Shown here piece after piece: positions 19,316 to 29,887 of a stretch of 64,000 nt of DNA. The stretch is from Ambrosia x helenae (lineage: Eukaryota > Streptophyta > Magnoliopsida > Asterales > Asteraceae). The first letter of the stretch is position 1. Each line of letters begins with the position of its first letter. The DNA is taken from the NCBI GenBank assembly GCA_030844895.1, contig CM061233.1:66269656-66333655 (forward strand), written 5' to 3'. Both the position numbers and the translations under genes were made by a program. The notes beneath the pieces are model-generated. The model had not been told where the DNA came from and made no database searches. It saw only the letters and a program-made list of their open reading frames with translations.

Positions 19316-20788
19316 ATGGATCCTCATAATACTGGCTCTGCCACTAAACCTGCCATGCTTGTAAGAAATGAATATAACATATGGCAAAAGAGAATGGTAC
19401 ATACCTTGTCACAGACCAACACAGGTTGTTGGAGATCTGTGATATATGGTCCTCATAAACCAGTAAACATAAATCTTGAAACTAAGGAAGAGATTCCAAA
19501 AGAACCAAAAGACTATACTGATGATGATTTCCTAAAACTTGAGCTTGATGCAAAAGCTTTTTCTATGTTGGCAATGGCACTCCCAAATGAAATCTATTCT
19601 GGCCTATTACATTGTGATAGTGCCAAAGAGCTTTGGGACTGCCTAAAAGAACAGTTTGGAGGAACTGAAGAGGTGATTGCCAACACCAGAGAAATCTTGG
19701 CTCAACAGTTTGAAACTTTTGCTCACATTAATGGGGAAACTTTAACTCAGCAATTTGAAAGATTTTCCTCATTAATATCTGAGCTAAAACTAAATGGTCA
19801 GACCTATACAACTGTATCTATGCTTCATATATTTTTAAGGTCTTTACCTGATAAATGGGAAACATACTCAATAGTCTTAAGATCTTCACCAGATTTTAGC
19901 TCCATCACTCTTACAAAACTTCATGGGAGATTACTTACTTTTGAGAGAGAAATTGATCAAAAGAAAAAGTTACAAAATTCTGGTAAAACTGCTGATGACT
20001 ATCTACCTGGTAGTACAACACTATTGGGACAAGACTCACCAACTTGTTCAAATAGTTTTGGATCTTTTGACCACATTGACATAACTGCTGGGATCTCATC
20101 TGAAAGATCATTCCCAGGTTATGACAATAATGACTTTGGTCAAACTGTTGATAACATGTGTTTTATCATGGATGACTTAAATAGTTTCAGCAGTGATGAC
20201 CTTGAAGAAATGGACATTTTGCACCAACTGGCCATGTTAAGTTTAAAAACAAATAAATTTTACAAAAGGTCAGGAAGGAAGTTTCCAGGACTTAACAGTT
20301 CTACAAAAATTGGTTTTGACAAATCTAAACTTAGATGTCACAAGTGTCAAAAGTTGGGACACTTTGCTAGAGAATGTAGAAGCTCTGGCTTTAACCAATC
20401 TCAGTCTGGAAACAATTTTAACCCCAATTATAACAGGAATAATGGAACACAAGGGAGTGCACATTTTGTACAGGCACAAGCTCCACAACACCAATATGTG
20501 CCACAAGTACAATATGTACAGATGCCTGCTCAACAGATGCAGAGCCAACAATCAATCCCTCCCTTTCCAGCTGCTCAACCACCTCCACAGTCTCAGCAAC
20601 CCACACAACAAAGTTTATTTACTTCAGGGTATGTTGACTGGAGCAGTCTTCCTTTTGACACTACTGAGTGTAACCCTGATGCAGACAACAAGATGTTTGA
20701 CATCCACTGGGGAGAGCCTGATAATGGCAGAAAGAACTTTGCCTTGATGGCATTTGAGGGATGCACCTCAAAATCTGCCTTGTCATAG
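19316..20788 (+). CDS. copia-1 gag, N-terminal part
   Basis: 490 codons starting MDPHNTGSATKPAML. The copia gag (UBN2-type) domain occupies about residues 15-230, with ELWDCLKEQFGGTEE and LTQQFERFSSLISELKL. One CCHC knuckle, CHKCQKLGHFAREC, lies near residue 340, followed by a Gln/Pro-rich region. The frame ends at TAG (20786-20788), but protein-like sequence continues in the same frame in the next entry. Compared with the related gag at 35189-38212, the TAG is an internal stop and not the normal end. Confidence 0.85.
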   Translation: MDPHNTGSATKPAMLVRNEYNIWQKRMVHTLSQTNTGCWRSVIYGPHKPVNINLETKEEIPKEPKDYTDDDFLKLELDAKAFSMLAMALPNEIYSGLLHCDSAKELWDCLKEQFGGTEEVIANTREILAQQFETFAHINGETLTQQFERFSSLISELKLNGQTYTTVSMLHIFLRSLPDKWETYSIVLRSSPDFSSITLTKLHGRLLTFEREIDQKKKLQNSGKTADDYLPGSTTLLGQDSPTCSNSFGSFDHIDITAGISSERSFPGYDNNDFGQTVDNMCFIMDDLNSFSSDDLEEMDILHQLAMLSLKTNKFYKRSGRKFPGLNSSTKIGFDKSKLRCHKCQKLGHFARECRSSGFNQSQSGNNFNPNYNRNNGTQGSAHFVQAQAPQHQYVPQVQYVQMPAQQMQSQQSIPPFPAAQPPPQSQQPTQQSLFTSGYVDWSSLPFDTTECNPDADNKMFDIHWGEPDNGRKNFALMAFEGCTSKSALS

Positions 20789-21823
20789 GTATCAAAAGAA
20801 TCTTTGACAAAACTTTGTTCAATTTCTTGTAAAGAATCTTTTGCTCTCATAAGAGAGACTAATGTGCACTTACAAGGTAAAGCAAATGACTCTGAGAGAA
20901 AATTCACTCAGATGAAATGTGATTTAGAAAGAAAACTTACTGCAAAAACAAAAGAAGTTTCTAAATTAACTAACACTGCTATTGAAACCCAAGCACAAAT
21001 TAAAATCATGATAAATGACCTAGGAAATTTCAGACAAGAGCTTGCTGACACCAAGGTCACTTGTGAAAAATGGGTTGAATCTTGTAAGGGGTACCAACTA
21101 TTGCTAAACAAACAAAGTGCTTCAAATGTTAGGTTTGGCATAGGGTACAATCACACTGAAACACCAACAAATTTCTCTCCCAAAACTACTGAAGATGGGA
21201 GAAAAATTGTTTCAGGTGAAACTTCTGAAGAGGAAGAATGCACATCTTTCCATGAAAACTTTCTAAAATCACACAAAGAAAGTTCTTCAGAAGCATTGAT
21301 TAAATCTGACATTAAGTCATCAGCAGTTTCAACTACATCAGAAGTTGAGAACCTGAAAACTACTGATGACCTAAAACCAATCAAAACTGTCAGAGATTTG
21401 TCTTTGAAAGAAAAGACAAAAGAATGTGAAATTTGTGGTCTGTTCAACCACAAAACAGAATTTTGCAGATATAGAAAGGGTCTTCAGTTTAATAAGAAAA
21501 ATCAACAACTGGTTGTAGGGGAACAAATCAAAAATGATTATGTAAAAACCTTTTCTCCCAAGAAACAACAACCAGCAAAAACCCTTTCTCAGAAAAAGAC
21601 AAAATCTCAACAAAAGTCTTTTTCTCAAAATTCACCTTCAGTAGTTAGACCTAAATCATCAGCAGTTTCACAAACTGCTGAGATTAAAGATCTTATGAAC
21701 ATGGTACAACTACTGATGACCAAAGTTGATGGTGGTCCTCAAAAGGATACCACCATTGTACTTAATGCAAATCCATTGCCAAAAAGACATGGATTTCTAA
21801 ACTTGGTCAAGAACAAACTGTAA
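20789..21823 (+). pseudogene. copia-1 gag, C-terminal part beyond the TAG
   Basis: In frame with the gag upstream. It has a coiled-coil-like segment (KCDLERKLTAKTKEVSKL) then CEKWVESCKGYQLLLNKQ, matching the same part of the copia-2 gag, and a second knuckle CEICGLFNHKTEFC. It ends at a TAA 12 bases before the pol-type sequence. The deletion joining gag to integrase begins near here. Readthrough of the TAG could in principle make the full protein. Confidence 0.8.
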
Positions 21824-21829
21824 ATGTTC

Positions 21830-23634
21830 TCAAAAGCAAACCCAAGATCTGCTTAGTCATCATTGATGACTACTCAAGATTTACATGGGTATTCTTCTTA
21901 TTTTCCAAGGACGAGGCTGCTGAAATCATCAAGTTCTTCATTCTACAAGTAGAGAAGCAATACTCTCTACCTGTCAAAACCATTAGAAGTGATAATGGGA
22001 CAGAGTTCAGGAACAAAACTCTGAATGACTTCTGTTTGTCTAAAGGGATTATTAGACAATTCAGTGTTGCCAGAACTCCTGAACAAAATGGTGTGGTAGA
22101 AAGGAAGAACAGAACTTTAATAGAAGGAGCAAGAACAATGTTAGCTGATTCTGGCCTACCTTTATACTTCTGGGCAGAAGCAGTTAACACATCATGTTAT
22201 GTTCAAAATAGAGTTCTTGTTGTCAAGAGACATTCAAAGACTGCCTATGAAGTTCTTCATGGCATGAAGTCCCTTATCTCCTTTTTCAGGGCTTTTGGAT
22301 GTCAATGTTTCATCTTGAACATCAAGGAATCTATTTCAAAGTTTGCTGCCAAAGTTGACTCAGGTTACTTTCTTGGTTATTCGTCAACTAGAAAAGCCTA
22401 CAAGGTTTTTAACTCAAAAACCAGGATAGTAGAAGAAACACTGAATGTCAAGTTCAATGAGTCAAAACACACTCTCATTCCAGCACATCCTGCTGAACTC
22501 TTTGACCTTGACAACTTTCATTTTGAACCTAAAAAGGCTGTCACTTCATCCAAACCTACTTATTATGGTGATCAAAGGTTTGATGATGAGGATCCAGCAC
22601 CATGGACTCCTCAAACAGTCATTAAGTCAACTTCAAAACCATCAGAAGTTTCACAAACTTCTGATCCAACAAATACTGTAGGCCAAACTCAAACATCTGC
22701 TTCAGCACCTGCAACTACTGAAGACACTGAAACTGCTGAACCAGATATAATAGACCTCAGTAGTTTGTTTGAAGAACATGAGCCACCAACACCTGTCAGT
22801 GGTTTACAACAACTGATCGAACACAAAGATCATCCATTTGATCAAATCATGGGTGATATTGCATCAGGTGTTCTTACAAGAAACCAGCTTTCCAACTTTT
22901 GCCTATTCTCAGCATTTATTTCACAGTTGGAACCAAAGAAGTACCAGGAAGCTCTCAAAGACAACAATTGGGTGCAGGCAATGCAAGATGAATTGCTTCA
23001 ATTCAACAAGCAACAGGTTTGGGAAATCTGTCCCTTACCACCAAACAAGCAACCAATTGGCACAAGATGGGTTTTCAGGAACAAACAAGATGAAGCTGGT
23101 ATTATAATAAAGAACAAGGCAAGACTGGTAGTACAAGGTTACTCTCAAGAAGAAGGCATTGACTATGATGAAACCTTTGCTCCAGTTGCAAGGCTTGAAG
23201 CCATCAGGTTATTTCTGGCCTATGCCATTTCCAACAAAATAAAAGTTTATCAAATGGATGTCAAGAGTGCATTTTTGTATGGAAAGATAAAAGAGGAAGT
23301 GTATGTTTTTCAGCCACCTGGGTTTGAGGATCCTTCTCATCCTGAGTGGGTGTACAAACTAGACAAAGCTCTTTATGGGCTCAAACAGGCTCCAAGAGCC
23401 TGGTATGATACACTTTCAACCTTTTTACTCAAAAATAACTTTACAAGAGGTGCCATTGATAAAACACTTTTCATAAAACATGTTGGAAATCATGTCTTAC
23501 TTGTTCAAATATATGTTGATGATATCATTTTTGGTTCAACAAACACAAAATTGTGTGATGAATTTAAGAAACTCATGCAATCAAAATTTGAGATGAGTAC
23601 AATGGGAGAACTGCAGTACTTTTTAGGACTGTAG
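21830..23634 (+). pseudogene. copia-1 pol: integrase core and RT, lacking protease
   Basis: Starts abruptly inside integrase (CLVIIDDYSRFTWVFF). The aspartic protease, the pre-integrase zinc region and the first catalytic Asp segment are absent; about 0.7 kb is missing relative to copia-2. The remaining integrase has IRSDNGTEF and PEQNGVVERKNRTLIEG. RT follows with RWVFRNKQDEAG, ALYGLKQAPRAWYDTL and the catalytic YVDDIIFGST. A TAG at 23632-23634 ends the frame after GELQYFLGL. Confidence 0.9.
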
Positions 23635-24453
23635 ATTAAACAACAAACAAATGGAACTTTTATACATCAATAAAAATATGTTAAAGAATTATTAAACAAA
23701 TTTTCTTTACAAGACTGTAAATCATGTTCCACTCCCATGACACCAACCACACAAGTTGAACCACATGATCAAGGAAAACAGGTTGATCAAACCATGTATA
23801 GATGTATGATAGGTTCCCTTTTATATCTAACTGCTTCTAGACCAGATATTATGTTTTCAACATGTGTCTGTGCTAGATATCAATCAGCTCCTAGGGAATC
23901 ACACCTTAGTGCAGTCAAAAGAATTTTCAGATATCTGAAAGGAACTCCCACACTTGGAATTTGGTATCCTGCTTCAAGCAATACCAAGTTATCAGCTTTT
24001 TCAGATAGTGACTATGCAGGGTGTAAAATGTCAAGAAAATCAACATCTGGTGGTTGTCAATTCTTGGGAAACTGTCTAGTGTCCTGGCAATCAAAGAAGC
24101 AAACATCTGTTGCAACTTCAACTGCTGAAGCTGAATACATTGCAGCTGCAAGTTGTACATCACAGATAAAATGGCTCCAATATCAACTTCTTGATTATGG
24201 AATCAAAGAGACCAAGACACCATTGCTTGTAGACAGCAAATCTGCCATTAGCATCATTCAAAATCCTGTTCAGTTTTCAAAAACTAAACACATTGAAATC
24301 AGGTATCATTTCATAAGAGACTGCTATGAAAAAGGCAAGATTGAAGTGAAACATGTAGCAACAGCTAATCAAATAGCTGACATTTTCACTAAACCCCTTG
24401 ACACATCAACATTTCAGAAGTTAGTATCCATGCTAGGGATGCTAAATTTGTAA
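23635..24453 (+). pseudogene. copia-1 RT end and RNase H
   Basis: Same frame as RT after the TAG; another stop, TAA, lies at 23671-23673. From 23737 the frame is open: YRCMIGSLLYLTASRPDIMF, FSDSDYAGCKMSRKSTSGG, then ATSTAEAEYIAAASC, LLVDSKSAI and HIEIRYHFIRDCY, all RNase H landmarks. It ends LVSMLGMLNL. RNase H removes the RNA strand during cDNA synthesis; separated from RT by stops, it is unlikely to be translated. Confidence 0.85.
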
Positions 24454-24985
24454 GTGTTTCTATTTATTTTTCTGCACATTTTTTGTTTTTCACTTACATC
24501 TGTTTTCAACCACTTTAAAAACTTCTGAAAAGAGAGAAACTACTGATGAACAAAACATCAGTATGGGGATAATTTCTGAAAAGTGATTAACTTCTGATAA
24601 AATAACCTTCAGAAGTTATGAATAAAAGTATTTATAAAGTATTTCTCATCAGCTGTTAAAACTACTGAAGAGAAAATGGGAACTACTGATGAAGATGATC
24701 CTTCATCAGCAGTTTAGTCAAAAAGGGCAAATCTGACTTTTCCCATCATCAGAAGTTTGACCTAGTCGGTTTAAAACTTCTGATAAAGAGATTTTTAACC
24801 TAGGCGGTTTAAAAAACTTCTAATAAAGAAGATCCAAGCGGTTAAAAACTTCTGATAAATATCTTTTTTTTTAACACTTATCCTTTCAAACACAAAAATT
24901 CCCTCCTTCTCTCTCAAGAAAGCTTTCAAACCCCTGAACCTGCAACACAAAATCACTGTTCGATTCATCAACACACACAAACCAC
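24454..24985 (+). other. copia-1 spacer rich in ACTNCTGA words
   Basis: Between pol and the extra ORF. It contains many copies of ACTACTGA, ACTTCTGA and their complements (for example around 24540, 24590-24620, 24660-24720, 24780-24850). No ORF. It may serve as a promoter or leader for the extra ORF. Confidence 0.6.
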
Positions 24986-27900
24986 ATGGCTTTAGTTCTC
25001 AAACAGGGACACAATCTCAGAGCCTACTTAGCAAAACAAGAAGGCTGGTCCCAATACGATGAGATCATTGATCTCGTCGTCAAATCCCAATATTTCACCG
25101 CTCTCACCATAGACCCACCAATTCATCCTGAAACTCTAAATGAGTTCTGGGCTAATGCTGAGACAGTGATGGTGGATGATGAAGTTATCTCCGTCAACTC
25201 AACAATTAAAGGGAGACAAATGGCCATAACACCGGCCATACTCTCAAACAGACTGGGGTTGAATGATGTGAATGCCCTGAAAAGTTTGACAACTCTGCTA
25301 TCCACCTAACCATGACTGAGTGTGGTTATCAAGGTGCTCTCTCACAAGCTACAATCTTTAAAAAGTATTTTGAACCAAAATATAAACTTTTGTTTCATTA
25401 TATTATTATGTGCTTGAGTCCTAAAACTGGGTCTTATGACTAGATGCCCTCAACCTTTCAACCAATCTTTCATTCTATTGTGAATGAAACAAATTTCAGG
25501 GCATCAAAACTTTTCTTTAATGAGTTGGTGTTACATCACAATAACACTAAGAAAAAGTTTTTGTTATATCCAAGGTTCATTATGCAGTGCATAATATCTG
25601 AACTGGGTAATGAGGTGCTTGTGGGTAAAATTGAAATTTTAAAACCCTTAACCTCACAAGCATACTCAAGGCACAACAAACAGGCTGCCTGGCTAGAAGA
25701 TGACCAAGGGGAACAAGCACCAGTCCCCATGGAACCCTCATCTTCCAAACCTTCTCCACCAAAGGCCAAGAAACCCAAGATAACAAAACAAAAACCCACC
25801 AAACCCAAAAGAAAAGCTGTTCAGGAGGTTGAGATGCCTGAACAAACTACTGTGCAATCTGCACTTCTTAAAGATGTGACTGAAACATCCTCTCAGTCTC
25901 ATCCATCTCAAACCCCACCAAGAGCACCAATAACTATCCTTTTCAAAAGAAAAAGACTTAAGAAAAATATTCCAATCGACTCTTCTTTTGAAACTGCTGA
26001 ACCCATTGCCCAAACTACTGAACCGGCACCCCAAATTTCTGAACCAGACATCGAAATAGCCAAACTTCTCTCCGGGCTAAAAGAGAAAGTCCCATCTACA
26101 CATGTCAGTCCCCATCAACCACATCAAACAGGGGACATAGACTCAGACAGTGACATGGATGTGGACACTCATAGCCCTAACCAAAGAGATGAGGATGAAC
26201 CAGGGTCTCTAAGCCCAAACTTAGAAACCTTTGGTACTTTTAAGGCTGCTACTACTCATTTACCACCCAGTGGTGGACCTGAGGACAGAAGTAAAATAGC
26301 TAAGACCTCAACTGTGGCAACTACTGATGATGGCTTAATGCCTGAGGTAGGAAATCCTCTGAACCAAGAACAAGAGGTAGATGAGACAACTGAGTTGGGC
26401 TCAGCTCATGATGTAACTGATACAGTCCTCATTGAGGATGTAATCAGGGATTCAGATGATTCCATTAATTTGGATGATGTTTCAAAACACAAAACTACTG
26501 AATTGACGGCTATAAGTGAAGGTCCTGCACATGGTGTCTCTAAGCTCAAGAAGCTAGTCACACCATCTCAGGTTAAAGCCCACTCAATCCATGATTCCCC
26601 TAGAGTGGCATCTCCTGTACAACAAGGAGATCAACCAAAAACACACCCCTCACTACAAATGCCTACCCAATTCCCTGGGCAACCAAGCATAGACCTGAAC
26701 CAACTATGCAGCCCAGATGGTCCCTTGTATCACATGATGAACACCCTCATCAAGAATCACATCCAAACATACACAGCTGACTTGGAGCTGTCCATGAAGA
26801 ACCAATTTGGAGTGATACAGACGAAGATGAATGATCTGTCCAACAAGATTGATCACAACAGCAAACAGATTGCTCATCTTCAAGGTCATTTCTCCCAAGC
26901 TTCAACTTCCAAAGGTGATAAAGCCAAAAAGGGGGAGAAAATCAAGGTACCTATGGATACACTTGAAGCCAGAAAAGAGAAACTGGCACAACAGTTTGGT
27001 GTCTCTATTCAAGAAATAGAAGATGCTGAAAAGGCTGATGAATCCCAAGGGCACAATGAAGAAACCTCTGATGGCCAAAGTTCTGATGAAGAATCAGAAA
27101 GTACTGAAGACAATCCTTCAGTAGTTGACAAACCTTCAGAAGTTGTCAACCCATCAGAAGTTAACACTTCCAAGACTCAAACTGCTGACCCTTCCAGATC
27201 AACTGCTCCTATTCAACCAACCTCTGCTCCTATCAGGCCTACTACAACAGTTACAACAATGACTATGCTAAACCCTTCTTCAATCTCTCAATCAGCTGAT
27301 TTACTTGAGAAGAGTTTAGTTGCAGCCCAAAAGAAGGCCAGAGAAGATCTGATTTGGAAAAATCTGGAAGAAAGGGATGACTTAGATCTAAGCCATGAAG
27401 AAAAACTTCAGGCTTATGAAGCTGAACTACAAAGGCAGGCTAGCCTAGATGAGATTGCTGAACAAGACAAAAGACATCAACTGATGTCTTACATTATGAA
27501 GAACAGCAAAGTCAAAGCCCACACGTTGAAGAGACTCTCTGTGGAAGAGCTGACAAGAAGAGCTCAACTTATTGCAGATAAACTTGCAACAAGTAAAGAC
27601 ACAAAGGCCAAGAGAGCTCAGATGATAGAAGAACTGGTAGCCAATGGTTATGGTTCAAAAGCCTCAGTGTCCAAGTGGAAAGAAGAAAGATTGGTGGACA
27701 CATACAGAAAATATAAGGCTGCAAGGGCTGCTAATCCAGAGAAGTTTCAAACTGCTGAAGCTTCAACTTCAGTAGTTAGAACTTCTGGTGTTCAAAGAAG
27801 ACCAGCTACCCAAAGAAAGAAGTCAGAGGAAAAAGTGAAGACTGATTTCAGAATGGTACTACTAGAAGGTAGTACAGTAGTACATTCTGATTTTGACATA

Positions 27901-28398
27901 GAAGAAAAGCCTCTGCTCACACAATTCAGGGATCCTTCCACCTTTGCATATCAAATCCAGAAGACCATCACAGACAAAATGCACACCAAGGTAGTAACTG
28001 AACATCATTTGCCAACATTTCAGATACCTAATGTGATGGAACAACAGCAGGGAAGTGAATCCCACCTGAGAGTCACTGAAGTTGAAAACATTCAACACTC
28101 AGGAGAAACCCAGGGTACCACCATGGTTCCCTACACTGCAGACTTTGACAAGTCTAAAGTACCAGTCATCAGATGGTCCTTTACTGATAACAACTCAGTA
28201 CTTGTGACAAGAAGAGATCAAACAAGCAGGGAATATAGGTCGATGAATGAACTGAAGAAACTGTCAACCAAAGACCTGCTTACAATCCAACACTTGGAAC
28301 CAAGAAAAGGGTCTCTTACTGATGATCAACTAAACCAGCTCAAGAATTCCATGTTCAAAGGAATATGGAAAATTGTGAAGGACAGAAATGAACAATAA
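24986..28398 (+). pseudogene. copia-1 extra 3' ORF (env position), one frameshift and one stop
   Basis: Begins MALVLKQGHNLRAYLAKQEG. A frame change near 25277 and a TAG at 25441-25443 break an otherwise continuous protein; 984 codons are open from 25444. The N-terminal domain (PEIL-type helices, FLLYPRFIMQCIISELG) resembles that of the extra ORF at 42565-46194. A Pro/Lys-rich and acidic middle follows, then helical segments (KKAREDLIWKNLEERDDL). The C-terminal domain reads VIRWSFTDNNSVLVTRRD and LNQLKNSMFKGIWKIV. No signal peptide or membrane span is visible, so it is not envelope-like despite its position. Function unknown. Confidence 0.75.
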
Positions 28399-28427
28399 GG
28401 AATTAGTAAGGTTTTGGCTTCATCAAT

Positions 28428-28438
28428 CCCGGGGAGAT
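28428..28438 (+). other. copia-1 polypurine tract region
   Basis: CCCGGGGAGAT directly before the 3' LTR; the GGGGAGA purine stretch is the plus-strand primer. Confidence 0.7.
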
Positions 28439-29137
28439 TGTTAGGACAAAAAGGATTGGTGAAACCACTTTTGCAAACCTTAGTCTAATTCACTTTCTGT
28501 CAAAATACTCTAAGTATGGAACTGCTGAAGACAAAGAATCAAACTGCTGAAGAAGAGATTCAGAAGTGCTGAAGAAGAAGTCATCAGAAGTTCTGAAGTT
28601 CAAACCAGACACTTCTACTGAAGAACTACTGAAGACAAACTACTCATCAGTAGTTTGTCATTCATCAGTACTTGAAGAAGATCTTTTCCACCGCCTTTGT
28701 ATATCAGTAGTTTAATACTTTAGTATTTCTTTTGCTTTATGTACAAGTTCCAAGACTGCAACTTGTTGCAACTTGTTTCTGAACTTGCTTTTGGCAAGGT
28801 TCATGTATTTGTAAAGTCTATAAATAGAAGGATTCATCCTTCTGTTTTAGACATTGATTTTAATACAAGAAATCCTTCAACTCTTATTATTGTTATTTCC
28901 ATTTCGTGTTTACTGAGAATCTGTCAAAGTATTTCATTCTCATTCAATACTTAGATTCTCAATAAACACTTCTCATTTATTAGTTCTTGATTCCATGGGG
29001 AGTAATAACTCCTGTTGATAAAGTGTAGCTATAAACTTATATACATTCCGCTGTGCTATCACTCACCAAAGAACTTGCTAAACACTTAAGTGTCAACTAG
29101 CAAGTTCAACTAAAAGAGCAGCTTTACTGATCCAACA
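28439..29137 (+). repeat. copia-1 3' LTR (699 bp)
   Basis: Same length as the 5' LTR. The single difference I found is CATTTTCTG (left) versus CACTTTCTG (right), early in the LTR. TATAAATA at 28819-28826. Followed by the AAGCT duplication. Confidence 0.95.
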
Positions 29138-29275
29138 AAGCTAGGACCCAAATGGGAAGGTCCTTACACCATCCTAGAGTCCCACAAAGGAGGATCCTAT
29201 AAACTTGCCAACATGGAAGGCAAGAAGCTACCGCGCCACTGGAACGGCAAGAACCTTAAAAGGTTCTTTGTTTAG
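29138..29275 (+). pseudogene. Tat gypsy pol, C-terminal end after the copia insertion
   Basis: Reads KLGPKWEGPYTILESHKGG, SYKLANMEGKKLPRHWNGKN and LKRFFV before a TAG at 29273-29275. This is the integrase C-terminal region of Tat elements and continues the frame cut at 18460. It confirms the nested insertion. Confidence 0.9.
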
Positions 29276-29887
29276 GCTTTCAAGAAACGTTGTCCTTTAC
29301 CTGTTGAATGATTAACAATGACATGTTAAATCAATGAAGGGATCAGTAGATCCTCGTTTGAAAATTTGTCTTTCTATCCTACTTTCAGGTTGAGAACCTT
29401 GCAAGAAACTCCATGGCAAGGGCCATGTAAGGGGATGAGCTCCCAGGCCACATCGCTCAATAGGTTCAAAGGTTGAATGGACCTATATAAGGGGTGAGTT
29501 CCTAGATCAATCCAACTCCATGAGACTTACAAAATTTTTCTTTACATGTCTCATCGACGGGTTTGAGCAGCCTACACCAATTGTTCCTTAAGTTTTTAAA
29601 CAAAACTTACGAAAAACCAAACAAAAAACACTAAGTAGTGTATATAGGATAGATAGTGACTTGTTTGCCTAGACTACCTTTAGGATGAATGACTGTAGCA
29701 TTCAACCTTTCAAGGTGCTACCGGTTAAACATTCCCAAACATTACAAAGACAAACACCATAAAACAAACATGGTTAAAAATCAAACAATGAAAGCTAGCA
29801 AAGCAAAGACACCTAACACAACCTTAAGGGCTTAAACATTAAACATAAAGGACCTAAGATAGCTACGAATAAAGGACCTAAGAGAAG
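29276..29887 (+). other. Tat gypsy 3' non-coding region
   Basis: Lies between the end of pol and the end of the antisense ORF. No ORF or repeat recognised. Confidence 0.6.

Larger units (their letters stand above)
18461..29137 (+). mobile_element. Young SIRE-like Ty1/copia element (copia-1), internally deleted
   Basis: 10,677 bp with 699-bp LTRs, AAGCT duplications, a tRNA-Met primer site and a polypurine tract. Order: gag, truncated pol, spacer, extra ORF. I counted one difference between the LTRs. The coding part is defective: a TAG in gag, loss of protease and integrase N-terminus, two stops between RT and RNase H, and a frameshift plus stop in the extra ORF. The pairing of very young LTRs with multiple defects implies it moved using proteins from another element. 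Confidence 0.95.
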
